Shown: positions 54,800 through 63,376 of the stretch, in pieces | Numbering within the stretch: position 1 is the stretch's first letter | How the letters are laid out: the number at the start of each line of letters is the position of its first letter | Assembly (NCBI RefSeq): GCF_016839145.1 | Contig: NZ_CP069303.1 | Coordinates: 620,001-684,000, forward strand | DNA: 64,000 nt | Reading direction: 5' to 3' | Source of the DNA: Shinella sp. PSBB067 | Lineage (GTDB): Bacteria; Pseudomonadota; Alphaproteobacteria; Rhizobiales; Rhizobiaceae | Program-made: the position numbers and the translations under genes | The notes under the pieces: model-generated | Told to the model about the DNA's origin: nothing | Seen by the model: only the letters and a program-made list of their open reading frames with translations | Database searches by the model: none

Positions 54800-55345
54800 A
54801 TGGAAACGGATATGACGATCGAACTCGACCTTTACGGCATCCTGCCGGAATGGGCGGTCTATGACGGGCTTTCGGCAAGGCGGACGGCCTTCGAGAGCGG
54901 CGCGGTGCCGGTGCTGGACACCAAGGCGGAAGCACCGGGCGATCCCTTCCTCGACATGCAGGCCATGCTTCTCGAAATGACCAAGGAGCTGCGCGAGCGC
55001 TTCCAGCGCTTCCAGAGCCAGAAGGTGCTGGCCGAGCGCGATGCGGACGATGCCGGCGACGAGGCCGCGCGCAAGCTGGCCCAGACCGACGCCAAGGCGG
55101 CCATCGAGGCCGTCTCGCTGATCGTGCGCACGCTGGAGAAGATCGACAGCCTGCAGCGCACGCTGATCGCCGGTCGCACCGAGGCGGAAGCCGGTGGAGA
55201 GGACGACGAGGCGGCGCTGATGGCGGAATTCGACCGGCTGGTGGAAGAGCGCGTGAAGGAGCGGATGCATGCCGCGAAAGAGGAATGGATGCGGGAAGCC
55301 GGGGCTTGCGGCGATGCTGCCGCGGCCATGGAAGGCGGACCGTAG
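54800..55345 (+). CDS. Conserved protein at the head of the GTA module
   Basis: A 181-residue acidic protein with two long helices (LDMQAMLLEMTKELRERFQRFQSQKVLAERD and DDEAALMAEFDRLVEERVKERMHAAKEEWM). The position before the large terminase subunit suggests a small-terminase-like (gp1) role, but no HTH was recognised. ATG 54800 or 54812 may be the start. The last 77 bases overlap the terminase ORF in another frame. Confidence 0.6.
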   Translation: METDMTIELDLYGILPEWAVYDGLSARRTAFESGAVPVLDTKAEAPGDPFLDMQAMLLEMTKELRERFQRFQSQKVLAERDADDAGDEAARKLAQTDAKAAIEAVSLIVRTLEKIDSLQRTLIAGRTEAEAGGEDDEAALMAEFDRLVEERVKERMHAAKEEWMREAGACGDAAAAMEGGP

Positions 55346-57014
55346 GGAACGGCTGGCCTGCCGGGCGGCGCGCAAGAAACTGGACAGGACTATGAAGGCG
55401 GCGGCCGCGGGCTTGAGGATGATCGAGGAACGACGGGCGGCACTGGCGGAAGCGGGCGATGCGCTGGAGGCGGGGCTGGGGCGGCGAGGTGCGGTCGGTG
55501 AAGATTGCCCCTCATCTACTCACCCGGATGTTTTCCCGGCAGATGACAGGACTGGCATGGACGGGACTCGGCCGTCGCCGCCCTCCCTTCTCCCCCTGGG
55601 GAGAAGGTGGCCCGAAGGGTCGGATGAGGGGGGAGCTCAGAACGGCACGTCGGCTTCTTATCTGCGGCAGCCCCCTCATCCGCCTGCCGGCACCTTCTCC
55701 CCGAGGGGAGAAGGGAGCCCGCCGCTACCGTCTTGCTCTGGAGAGGCTGCGCACGCGGCGGAACCGACATCGACGCCTGCCAAACAACTGGTCCCCAACT
55801 CTCTGCACCAGCTCCGCGGCTGGCACTTCACCTGCCGCACCGCACAGACGCCCCCGCCGGGCGACTGGCGGGTCTGGCTGCTGATGGGCGGGCGCGGCTC
55901 GGGCAAGACGCGGGCGGGCGCCGAATGGGTGCATGCCATGGCGCTGGCGCGGCCGGAAAGCCGCATCGCGCTGGTGGCCGAGACGCTCGGCGACGCGCGC
56001 GAGGTGATGATCGACGGCGTGTCGGGCATCTGCCGCATCGCGCGGCGCTTGCGGCCGGACTTCGAGGCCTCGCGCCGCCGGCTCGTCTGGCCGAACGGGT
56101 CCATCGGGCAGATCTTCTCGTCGGAGGACCCGGAGAGTTTGCGCGGGCCGCAGTTCCATTTCGGCTGGTGCGACGAGCTCGGCAAATGGAAGCACGCGCA
56201 GGAGACCTGGGACATGCTGCAATTCGGCCTGCGCCTCGGCGACGATCCGCGCGTGCTGGTGACGACGACGCCGCGCCCGGTGCCGCTGCTGCGGGCGCTC
56301 GCCGCCGATCCGGCGACGGCGGTGCGGCGCATCGCGACCGCCGACAATGCCAAGAACCTCTCGCCGGGTTTCCTTTCCGCCATGGCCGACCGCTACGGCG
56401 GCACGCGGCTCGGGCGGCAGGAGCTCGACGGCGAGCTGATCGCCGACCGCGAGGACGCGCTGTGGACGAGGGCGCGGCTGGAGGCGATCCGCCTGCGCCA
56501 GCCGGGGCCGCTGTCGCGCATCGTCGTGGCGGTCGATCCGCCGGCGACGGCTTCCGCGGCCTCGGTCTGCGGCATCGTGGTGGCGGGGCTGGATGGCAGC
56601 GGCCGTGCGGTGGTGCTGGCCGATGGATCGGTGACGGGCGCGAGCCCGGCGGGCTGGGCGGGCGCAGTGGTGCGCGCCTTCCGTCGTTTCGACGCCGACC
56701 GGGTGGTGGCCGAGGTGAACCAGGGCGGCGACATGGTGACGGCGATGCTGAAGAGCGTCGACGCCAACCTGCCTGTTGCGACCGTGCGGGCGACGCGCGG
56801 GAAATTCCTGCGCGCCGAGCCGGTGGCGGCGCTCTACGAGCAGGGGCGGGTCGCCCATGCCGGCGCCTTCGCCGAACTGGAGGACCAGATGTGCGATTTC
56901 GGCCCGGACGGGCTTTCCGCCGGCCGCTCGCCGGACCGGCTCGACGCGCTCGTCTGGGCGCTGACGGCGCTGGTGATCGACCGGCAGGGCGAACCGCGGG
57001 TGCGAGGGATCTGA
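55269..57014 (+). CDS. GTA/phage large terminase subunit with repeat-derived N-terminal insert
   Basis: The ATPase domain begins PPPGDWRVWLLMGGRGSGKTRAGAEWVHAM (Walker A near residue 210), with IALVAETLGDAREVMIDGVSGI following and the nuclease part later (IVVAVDPPATASAASVCGIVVAG, NQGGDMVTAMLKS, SPDRLDALVWALTAL). This is the gp2/DNA-packaging protein of gene transfer agents. The true start is unclear: the frame is open from ATG 55269 (and ATG 55557) through a 140-bp palindromic repeat at 55583-55722, and no ATG, GTG or TTG lies between the repeat and the P-loop. Residues before about 185 are therefore of doubtful origin. Confidence 0.85.
   Translation: MPRKRNGCGKPGLAAMLPRPWKADRRERLACRAARKKLDRTMKAAAAGLRMIEERRAALAEAGDALEAGLGRRGAVGEDCPSSTHPDVFPADDRTGMDGTRPSPPSLLPLGRRWPEGSDEGGAQNGTSASYLRQPPHPPAGTFSPRGEGSPPLPSCSGEAAHAAEPTSTPAKQLVPNSLHQLRGWHFTCRTAQTPPPGDWRVWLLMGGRGSGKTRAGAEWVHAMALARPESRIALVAETLGDAREVMIDGVSGICRIARRLRPDFEASRRRLVWPNGSIGQIFSSEDPESLRGPQFHFGWCDELGKWKHAQETWDMLQFGLRLGDDPRVLVTTTPRPVPLLRALAADPATAVRRIATADNAKNLSPGFLSAMADRYGGTRLGRQELDGELIADREDALWTRARLEAIRLRQPGPLSRIVVAVDPPATASAASVCGIVVAGLDGSGRAVVLADGSVTGASPAGWAGAVVRAFRRFDADRVVAEVNQGGDMVTAMLKSVDANLPVATVRATRGKFLRAEPVAALYEQGRVAHAGAFAELEDQMCDFGPDGLSAGRSPDRLDALVWALTALVIDRQGEPRVRGI
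55583..55722. repeat. Family B mosaic repeat inside the terminase reading frame
   Basis: CTTCTCCCCCTGGGGAGAAGG, CCCGAAGGGTCGGATGAGGGG, then CCCCCTCATCCGCCTGCCGGC and CTTCTCCCCGAGGGGAGAAGGG. It matches the element at 18843 in reverse orientation. The reading frame stays open through it. Confidence 0.8.
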
Positions 57015-57016
57015 CG

Positions 57017-57649
57017 ATGGATATCGACCGCAAGGTCTTCTTCGATGCCGTGCGCGCGACGCTCTACGGCGGGCGGCTGGCACGCGGCCAGGTGGGCGGC
57101 ATGACGGCGCTCCTCGACCGCTTCGAGCGGGGCGGCGAGACACGGGACCGCCGCTTCCTTGCCTATATGCTGGCGACGGCCCATCACGAGACGGGCGGGC
57201 GCATGCAGCCGGTGCGCGAGACCTTCGCCGCGAGTGACGCGGCGGCCATCGCGCATCTCGACCGGGCCTTTTCCGAGGGGCGGCTGCCGCAGGTCTCCGC
57301 GCCCTATTGGCGGCGGGACGCGGACGGCAAGAGCTGGCTCGGGCGCGGGCTGGTGCAGATCACCCACCGGCGGAACTACGAGCGGCTTTCGGCGCTGACG
57401 GGCGTCGACCTCGTCGCGCGGCCGGGGCGGGCGATGGAACTGGCGGTGTCGGTGGAGATCCTTTTTGCGGGCATGCTGCAGGGCGCTTTCACGGGACGGC
57501 GGCTGGCGGATCATTTTTCGGGCAGCGGTTCGGACTGGGTGGGCGCGCGGCGGATCGTCAACGGGCTGGACCGGGCGGAGCGGGTTGCCTTGTATGGACG
57601 GGCGTTTTTGGCGGCGCTGGGCGGGGAGGAGGGCAAGACCCCTCCCTAA
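57017..57649 (+). CDS. GH19-like lysozyme/endolysin
   Basis: A 210-residue protein. FLAYMLATAHHETGGRMQPVRETF at about residues 50-72 has the catalytic Glu and flanking His of GH19-type phage endolysins; YWRRDADGKSWLGRGLVQITHRRNYERLSALTGVDLV is the substrate cleft. It would cut peptidoglycan, aiding particle release or DNA entry. Its stop lies in a repeat element. Such a gene is not part of the core Rhodobacter-type GTA order at this position. Confidence 0.82.
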   Translation: MDIDRKVFFDAVRATLYGGRLARGQVGGMTALLDRFERGGETRDRRFLAYMLATAHHETGGRMQPVRETFAASDAAAIAHLDRAFSEGRLPQVSAPYWRRDADGKSWLGRGLVQITHRRNYERLSALTGVDLVARPGRAMELAVSVEILFAGMLQGAFTGRRLADHFSGSGSDWVGARRIVNGLDRAERVALYGRAFLAALGGEEGKTPP

Positions 57650-57850
57650 ATCCCTCCCCACAAGGGGGAGGGACTTAACCTGCCGCACCCTTTGCATTCC
57701 ATTTCGAACGATGAGCAAGCCTCCTTCTTCTCCCCCTTGTGGGGAGATGCCGGCGGGCAGAGGGGGCGGCCCCGCGCAGCCGGGGCATTGCCCGCCGCAT
57801 TCCATTTTGCACGGTGAGCAAGCTCCCCGCCTTCTCCCCGCTTGGGGGCA
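57635..57850. repeat. Family C mosaic repeat between lysozyme and portal genes
   Basis: CCCTCCCCACAAGGGGGAGGG, TTCGAACGATGAGCAAGCC, CTCCCCCTTGTGGGGAGATGCCGGCGGGCAGAGGGGG, then a second GCAAGC plus CTTCTCCCCGCTTGGGGGC. It is the intergenic counterpart of the copy in selO, and its first codons provide the end (GGEEGKTPP and stop) of the lysozyme. Confidence 0.8.
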
Positions 57851-57888
57851 GATACCGGCAATCACGAACCGAGACGATCGAGGACATC

Positions 57889-59022
57889 ATGAAACTGCCA
57901 TCCTTCCTCACGCGCCGCCGCCAGGTGGCGGAAACCAAGGCGTCGGGCTTCTTCACGCTGACGGCGGAGGGCCGGGCGCACTGGTCGAGCCGGTCCTATG
58001 CCTCGCTGTCGCGCGAGGGCTTCATGAAGAACCCGGTGGCGCACCGGGCGGTGCGGATGATCGCCGAGGCGGCGGCTTCGGTGCCGTGGCTCGCTTATCA
58101 GGGCGAGGCGGAGCGGCCGGAGGATTTTCGGCTGGCGCTGCTTTCCCGGCCGAACGGGCGCATGGCGGGGACGGATTTCTTCGAGACGCTTTATGGGCAC
58201 CTTCTGTTGTCGGGCAACGCCTTCGTCGAGGGCGTGCAGGTGGGCGAGGAGCTGCGCGAGCTGCATCTGCTCCGGCCCGACCGGATGCGCATCGTCGAGG
58301 GGCGGGACGGCTGGCCGGAGGCTTATGAATACCGCACCGGCAACCATGTGCGCCGGCATGCTGCGGGCGAGGGGCAGGCGATCCTGCATCTGAGGCTCTT
58401 CCATCCGCTCGACGACCAGCTCGGCTTCGCGCCGCTGGAGGCGGCGTCCATGGCGCTCGACCTCTCCAATGCGGCGGCGGTGTGGAACAAGGCGCTGCTC
58501 GACAATTCGGCGCGGCCATCCGGCGCGCTCGTCTACCAGCCGAAGGAGGGCGGCAACCTTTCGCCCGACCAGTACGACCGGCTGAAGAGCGAGCTGGAGG
58601 AGGGCTATTCCGGCGCGGCGCGCGCCGGTCGACCGATGCTGCTGGAGGGCGGGCTCGACTGGAAGGCGATGGGGCTTTCGCCGCGCGAGATGGATTTCGT
58701 GGAGGCGAAGAACGGGGCGGCGCGCGACATCGCGCTCGCCTTCGGCGTGCCGCCCATGCTGATCGGCATTCCGGGCGATGCGACCTATGCCAACTACCAG
58801 GAGGCCAACCGCGCCTTCTGGCGGCTGACCGTGCTGCCGCTCGTCAGCCGCACGGCGGCGTCCTTCGCGGCGTGGTTCTCGGAGGACGGCGAGGCGCTGC
58901 GACTGGTGCCGGACCTCGACCAGGTGAGCGGGCTCGTGGCGGAACGCTCCGAGCTCTGGGCGCGGGTGGGCACGGCGGGGTTTTTGACCGACGAGGAGAA
59001 GCGGCGGGCGGTGGGGTATTGA
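57889..59022 (+). CDS. HK97-family portal protein (GTA gp3-like)
   Basis: A 377-residue portal. PVAHRAVRMIAEAAASVPWLAY at residues 47-68, HLLLSGNAFVEGVQVGEELRELHLLRPDRMRI, PLDDQLGFAPLEAASMALDL and RDIALAFGVPPMLIGIPGDATYANYQEANRAFW are characteristic of HK97/GTA portals. It forms the dodecameric DNA gate of the capsid. Confidence 0.93.
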   Translation: MKLPSFLTRRRQVAETKASGFFTLTAEGRAHWSSRSYASLSREGFMKNPVAHRAVRMIAEAAASVPWLAYQGEAERPEDFRLALLSRPNGRMAGTDFFETLYGHLLLSGNAFVEGVQVGEELRELHLLRPDRMRIVEGRDGWPEAYEYRTGNHVRRHAAGEGQAILHLRLFHPLDDQLGFAPLEAASMALDLSNAAAVWNKALLDNSARPSGALVYQPKEGGNLSPDQYDRLKSELEEGYSGAARAGRPMLLEGGLDWKAMGLSPREMDFVEAKNGAARDIALAFGVPPMLIGIPGDATYANYQEANRAFWRLTVLPLVSRTAASFAAWFSEDGEALRLVPDLDQVSGLVAERSELWARVGTAGFLTDEEKRRAVGY

Positions 59023-59037
59023 GGGCTGGCGGGTGCC

Positions 59038-59200
59038 GCTTCACCCCCCTCTGCCCTGCCGGGCATCTCCCCCACAAGGGGGGAGATTGGATGGAGCGCC
59101 GTCTCGCCTAACGCCAGCGTTGCCGATTGAGCAAGGCGTTTGCCTCTTGCCGATCTCCCCCCTTGTGGGGGATGCCCGGCAGGGCAGAGGGGGGTGAAGC
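59038..59200. repeat. Large near-perfect inverted repeat (family C)
   Basis: The left arm 59038-59087 and right arm 59153-59200, about 50 bp each, differ by a two-base indel (GCTTCACCCCCCTCTGCC and GGCAGAGGGGGGTGAAGC at the ends). A 65-base middle contains a GAGCAAGGCG block like the other family C copies. With no gene supported between 59023 and 59427, the element is the main content of this gap. Confidence 0.9.
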
Positions 59201-59427
59201 AACCTCCCGGGCCGACAATTCTGCAGGAAAAGCAGACGCTTGATCTGAAGAAGATGACTCTCTTTCCCGTTTTCCGGCCCCAACCCTTGAAAGCGCTGAA
59301 TCAGATTTCGAGGAAAGCGCCGTAAGGGATTCGAAAGATTCGAGGATTGCCGGTGCCGGCTCTGCGCGAGCCGGCGCGCCTTCGGTCGTTCCTACTGAAT
59401 TTCCATAACAATCTGAAAGGCTTGACA

Positions 59428-59736
59428 ATGGCTGACATCGGAAACGACGGCGGGCTGTGGACGGCCCGGCTCATCGGCGCGTCCGCGGGCGCGGCCGTTT
59501 CGCTCATCTATCTCCTGCCGAGAAGCCGCCGCGAGGCGGGATGCCGCTTCCTGACCGGGCTTGCCTGCGGGCTCGTCTTCGGCGGGCCGGCGGGGCTTTG
59601 GATCGCGGTCCGGCTCGGCATCGCGGGCTATCTCGGGCCGGCGGAGGTGCTGTTGACCGGGTCGGCCGCGGCCAGCCTTTCGGCCTGGTGGGGGCTCGGC
59701 GTGCTGGCACGGCTGGCGGAGCGAATGAGGCAGTAG
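59428..59736 (+). CDS. Small membrane protein of the GTA module (DUF6107-like)
   Basis: A 102-residue protein with three hydrophobic segments (LIGASAGAAVSLIYLL, LTGLACGLVFGGPAGLWIAV, VLLTGSAAASLSAWWGLGVLA). Its place between portal and protease corresponds to the small membrane gene seen in rhizobial GTA-like clusters (DUF6107 type). It may assist lysis or assembly; no motif allows a firm statement. Confidence 0.65.
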   Translation: MADIGNDGGLWTARLIGASAGAAVSLIYLLPRSRREAGCRFLTGLACGLVFGGPAGLWIAVRLGIAGYLGPAEVLLTGSAAASLSAWWGLGVLARLAERMRQ

Positions 59737-59772
59737 CCAATAGGCAATAGGCAATAGGCAATAGGCAGTAGG
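59737..59772. repeat. Short tandem repeat of a 7-bp unit
   Basis: CAATAGG repeats about four times after the membrane protein stop, followed by CAGTAGGG. It lies between two genes of the GTA module. Confidence 0.8.
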
Positions 59773-59836
59773 GGGCGGCTTTGTCGGGAACCCTACTGCC
59801 GACTGCCTAACCCCTAATTCCTTCCAGGAGAGACCA

Positions 59837-60394
59837 ATGACAACCGACGACCTGCCGGTCTGGCGGACGAAGAAATATGCCGATCTGACGCTTGCGGGCG
59901 TTTCCGGCGACGGGGTGTTTTCCGGCTATGCCAGCCTCTTCGGCGAGGTGGACCTCGGCAAGGATGCGATTGCGCCCGGTGCCTTCGTGCAATCGCTGCG
60001 AAAGCGCGGCGCCTCGGGCGTGCGCATGCTGTTCCAGCACGATCCGGCCGAACCCATCGGCCGCTGGCGCACCATCCGCGAGGACGAGCGCGGGCTTTAT
60101 GTCGAGGGCGTGCTGTCGCCCGGCGTCGCCCGGGCGCGCGAGGTGCTGCAGCTCATGAAATCGGGCGCGCTGGACGGGCTGTCCATCGGCTTCCAGACGG
60201 TGCGCTCCAGGACCGACCGGGGCAGCGGCGTGCGCCGCATCCTGGAGGCGGACCTCTGGGAGATCTCGATCGTCACCTTTCCCATGCTGCCCTCGGCGCG
60301 GGTGTCGAACGTGAAGAATGCGCGGTGGTTCCGCGACCGGGAAACGGAGCTCGTGCGCACCATGCGCCGGGCGGCCCGGATGATGAAACGCTAA
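59837..60394 (+). CDS. HK97-family prohead protease
   Basis: A 185-residue protease: FSGYASLFGEVDLGKDAIAPGAFVQSL, MLFQHDPAEPIGRWRTIREDERGLYVEGVLS, LKSGALDGLSIGFQTV and ADLWEISIVTFPMLPSARVSNVK carry the catalytic His of FQH and Ser of LSIGF. It cleaves the capsid N-terminus. ATG follows AGGAGAGACCA. Confidence 0.93.
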   Translation: MTTDDLPVWRTKKYADLTLAGVSGDGVFSGYASLFGEVDLGKDAIAPGAFVQSLRKRGASGVRMLFQHDPAEPIGRWRTIREDERGLYVEGVLSPGVARAREVLQLMKSGALDGLSIGFQTVRSRTDRGSGVRRILEADLWEISIVTFPMLPSARVSNVKNARWFRDRETELVRTMRRAARMMKR

Positions 60395-60409
60395 CAGGAG
60401 AGACCAGGC

Positions 60410-61660
60410 ATGACGCAGACGATGAAGACCGCGCCGGAGACCAAGGCCGTGCCGGAAACGATGACGGCCGCCTTCGACGACTTCATGGAGGCCTTCGAGG
60501 CCTTCAAGGAGACGAACGACCGCCGGCTCGGCGAGATCGAGCAGAAACTGACCGCCGACGTGGTGACGCGCGACAAGGTGGACCGCATCAACCGCGCCAT
60601 GGACGAGCACAAGCGCGTGCTCGACGGGCTGGCGCTGAAGAAGAACCGCCCGGCGCTCGGCGGGGCCGGTGAGGGTTCGCCCGAGGCGGCCGAGCACAAG
60701 GCGGCCTTCTCCGCCTATATGCGCCGGGGCGACGAGAGCGCGCTTCGTTCGCTGGAGGGCAAGGCCATGTCGGTCGGCTCGGCGGCGGACGGCGGCTATC
60801 TCGTGCCGCCGGAAACCGATACGGAGATCGGTCGGAGGCTTTCCGCTGCTTCGCCCATCCGGGCGCTGGCGACGGTGCGGCAGGTCTCCGGCGCGGTGCT
60901 GAAGAAGCCCTTCGCGACCTCCGGCATGGCCTGCGGCTGGGTGGCGGAGACGGCCTCGCGGCCGCAGACCAACGCGGCGCAGCTCGCCGAGCTCTCCTTC
61001 CCGACCATGGAACTCTACGCCATGCCGGCGGCGACGGCGGCGCTGCTCGACGATGCGGCGGTGGACGTGGAAAGCTGGATCGCCTCGGAGGTCGACATCG
61101 TCTTCGGCGAGCAGGAAGGCACGGCCTTCGTCTCCGGTGACGGCACCAACAAGCCGAAGGGGTTCCTCAGCTATACCAATGTCGCCGACAGCGGCTGGAG
61201 CTGGGGCAATATCGGCTATATCGCCACGGGCGCGACCGGTGCCTTCAAGGCGAGCGGGCCGTCCGACACGCTGATCGACACGATCTATGCGCTGAAGGCG
61301 GGGCACCGGCAGAATGCCAGCTTCGTCATGAACCGCAAGACGCAGAGCGCCATCCGCAAGTTCAAGGATGCGGACGGCAACTACCTCTGGCGCCCGCCGG
61401 CAACGCCGGGCCAGGCGGCCTCGCTGATGGGCTTCGCCATCGCCGAGGCCGAGGACATGCCGGACGTGGCGGCCGACAGCGTCTCCATCGCCTTCGGCGA
61501 TTTCCGCGCCGGCTATCTCGTCGTCGACCGCACGGGTGTTCGCGTGCTGCGCGATCCCTATTCGGCCAAGCCCTATGTGCTGTTCTACACCACCAAGCGC
61601 GTCGGCGGCGGGGTGCAGAACTTCGAGGCGATCAAGCTGGTGAAGTTCGCGGCGAGCTGA
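60410..61660 (+). CDS. HK97-family major capsid protein
   Basis: A 416-residue capsid protein. Residues 1-100 are the helical scaffold-like domain removed by the protease (FDDFMEAFEAFKETNDRRLGE), followed by GGYLVPPETDTEIGRRLSAASPIRALATV and the HK97 fold (NRKTQSAIRKFKDADGNYLW, FGDFRAGYLVVDRTGVRVLRDPY). It is 16 bases after the protease, using the same AGGAGAGACC ribosome site. Confidence 0.94.
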   Translation: MTQTMKTAPETKAVPETMTAAFDDFMEAFEAFKETNDRRLGEIEQKLTADVVTRDKVDRINRAMDEHKRVLDGLALKKNRPALGGAGEGSPEAAEHKAAFSAYMRRGDESALRSLEGKAMSVGSAADGGYLVPPETDTEIGRRLSAASPIRALATVRQVSGAVLKKPFATSGMACGWVAETASRPQTNAAQLAELSFPTMELYAMPAATAALLDDAAVDVESWIASEVDIVFGEQEGTAFVSGDGTNKPKGFLSYTNVADSGWSWGNIGYIATGATGAFKASGPSDTLIDTIYALKAGHRQNASFVMNRKTQSAIRKFKDADGNYLWRPPATPGQAASLMGFAIAEAEDMPDVAADSVSIAFGDFRAGYLVVDRTGVRVLRDPYSAKPYVLFYTTKRVGGGVQNFEAIKLVKFAAS

Positions 61661-61661
61661 G

Positions 61662-61905
61662 GGGAGACCCTTCCCCAACCCCTCCCCAGAAGGGGGAGGG
61701 GCTTGCCGTGCCGCACCCTCGGCGTTCGGTTTCGAACGCTGAGCAAGCCTCCCGCTTTCTCCCCCCTCGTGGGGGAGATGCCGGCAGGCAGAGGGGGCGG
61801 GCCCGCGCAGCCGGGGCGTTACACGGGAAGACCTCTCCCTAAATCCCTCCTCACAAGGGGCGGGACTTACCGTGTCGCACCTTCGGCATCCCTTTTCGGA
61901 CGTCG
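61662..61905. repeat. Family C mosaic repeats between capsid and connector genes
   Basis: At least two adjacent copies: CCCCTCCCCAGAAGGGGGAGGGG, TTTCGAACGCTGAGCAAGCCTCC, GGGGGAGATGCCGGCAGGCAGAGGGGGCGG, then TCCCTCCTCACAAGGGGCGGG, TTTCGGACGTCGAGCAAGCC. Together with GC-rich sequence up to 62043 no gene is supported in this gap of 383 bases. Confidence 0.8.
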
Positions 61906-62043
61906 AGCAAGCCTCACGCCGGCAGGCGGGGGGCTTTCTTTCGTTTCTTTTCCTCGCACCGGCGGGCGTTCCCTGCCGCCGGTGCCGCGGGCGCGGTTTT
62001 CCTCCCGGCCGCGCCCGCATTTCCTCCATCAGACAGGATTGCC

Positions 62044-62613
62044 ATGACCATTGCCGAACTCTTGCCGCCGGCCGTGGAGCCGGTCACGCTCGCCGAGGTG
62101 AAGGCGCATCTGCGCCTCGATACGGACGACGAGGATGCGCTGCTTTCGGCGCTGGTCCGCACGGCGCGCCAATATATGGAGGCCGAGACGGGGCTTTGCC
62201 TGATCGTGCGGCTGCTGCGCCTCTATCTCGACGACTGGCCGGAGGGCAGGGTGATTCAGATTGCCAGAGGGCCGGTGCAAGCCATTGAAATGCTGACGGT
62301 CTACGACGATTTCGGCGCGCCGGTCGACGTGAGTACGGCCGGATATGTGCTCGACGGCGCGGCGCGGCCGGCCCGGCTGATCCTGCCCGAACGTCCGGCG
62401 ACGGCGCGGGCGATGAACGGCATCGAGATCGATTTCACCGCCGGCTTCGGCGAGAGCGGCGCGGATGTGCCGGACACGCTGAAGCGGGCGCTGCTGCTGC
62501 ATGTCGCGGCCATGTTCGAGCTGCGCGGCGTGCTCGCCGCCGAGGATCAGCCGGGGGCGGTGCCGGTGGGTTACGACCGGCTCGTCGCGCCCTGGCGCCT
62601 GCGGAGGCTGTGA
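62044..62613 (+). CDS. Head-tail connector protein (GTA gp6-like)
   Basis: A 189-residue protein. EPVTLAEVKAHLRLDTDDEDALLSALVRTARQYMEAETGL at residues 12-51 is the gp6/YqbG-type connector fold, and the C-terminal TLKRALLLHVAAMFELRG block is typical. It overlaps the head-closure gene by one base. Confidence 0.9.
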   Translation: MTIAELLPPAVEPVTLAEVKAHLRLDTDDEDALLSALVRTARQYMEAETGLCLIVRLLRLYLDDWPEGRVIQIARGPVQAIEMLTVYDDFGAPVDVSTAGYVLDGAARPARLILPERPATARAMNGIEIDFTAGFGESGADVPDTLKRALLLHVAAMFELRGVLAAEDQPGAVPVGYDRLVAPWRLRRL

Positions 62614-62945
62614 TGGGTGCGCTCATCGATCCCGGCCGGCTGAAGGCTCGCCTCGTGCTGGAGCGACCGGAGGAAACGCCGGACGGACAGGGCGGCGTGA
62701 CGGTGGGCTTTGCCACTGTCGCGACGCTCTGGGCTTCCATCGAGCCCGTCGCCATGCGGGCCGAGGAGGCGGCGGGAACGTTGCCTGTGACGGTGACGCA
62801 CCGCATCCGGCTGCGCCGGCGCGATGACCTTGCCGGCGGCATGCGGCTGCGCAAGGGCGCGCGGCGCTTCGCCATCCGCGCCTTCCGCGATCCCGACGAG
62901 ACGGGGCGCTACACGCTCTGCGACTGCGAGGAGATCAAGCCATGA
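62613..62945 (+). CDS. Head closure protein (GTA gp7-like)
   Basis: A 110-residue protein with the SPP1 gp16-like pattern: LKARLVLERPEETPDGQGGVTVGFATVATLWASIEPV, then HRIRLRRRDDLAGGMRLRKGARRFAIRAFRDPDETGRY. TGATG overlap with the connector stop shows translational coupling. Confidence 0.92.
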   Translation: MGALIDPGRLKARLVLERPEETPDGQGGVTVGFATVATLWASIEPVAMRAEEAAGTLPVTVTHRIRLRRRDDLAGGMRLRKGARRFAIRAFRDPDETGRYTLCDCEEIKP

Positions 62946-63349
62946 GCGCGGCTTCCGCCCTGCAGAAAGCCATTTTCGCCCGTCTCTCGGGCGATGCGGC
63001 GCTGGTATCGCTGGTCGGCGCGGCCGGCATCACCGACAGGCGGCTTGCCGAGCCGGCCGCGTCGCTGCTGGTGATCGCCGGCATCGACAGCACGGACCAT
63101 TCGACCGCCACGGAGGCGGGCGAAGACCATGTCGTGACGCTGGAGGCCTGGTCCGAGGCGGCGGGGCACCGGCAGGCGCAGGCGATCGCGGCCGCCGCCC
63201 GCGCCGCGCTGCACGATGCGGCGCTGGTGCTGGCCGGCCATCACCTCGTGCTGCTCTTCCATCTCGACACGCGCCTGCGGCGCGACGGCAAGTCCCGCTT
63301 CCATCGTGCGGAAATGCGCTTCCGCGCGGTGACGGAGCCGGATGCCTGA
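62942..63349 (+). CDS. DUF3168 tail-completion protein (GTA gp8-like)
   Basis: A 135-residue protein: SALQKAIFARLSGDAALVSLVGAAGITDRR at the N-terminus, then TLEAWSEAAGHRQAQAIAAAARAALHDAAL, and RAVTEPDA at the end. DUF3168 proteins are tail-terminator proteins of siphophages and GTAs. Confidence 0.92.
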   Translation: MSAASALQKAIFARLSGDAALVSLVGAAGITDRRLAEPAASLLVIAGIDSTDHSTATEAGEDHVVTLEAWSEAAGHRQAQAIAAAARAALHDAALVLAGHHLVLLFHLDTRLRRDGKSRFHRAEMRFRAVTEPDA

Positions 63350-63376
63350 CATCTCTTTCACGGAAAGGACCTAGCC

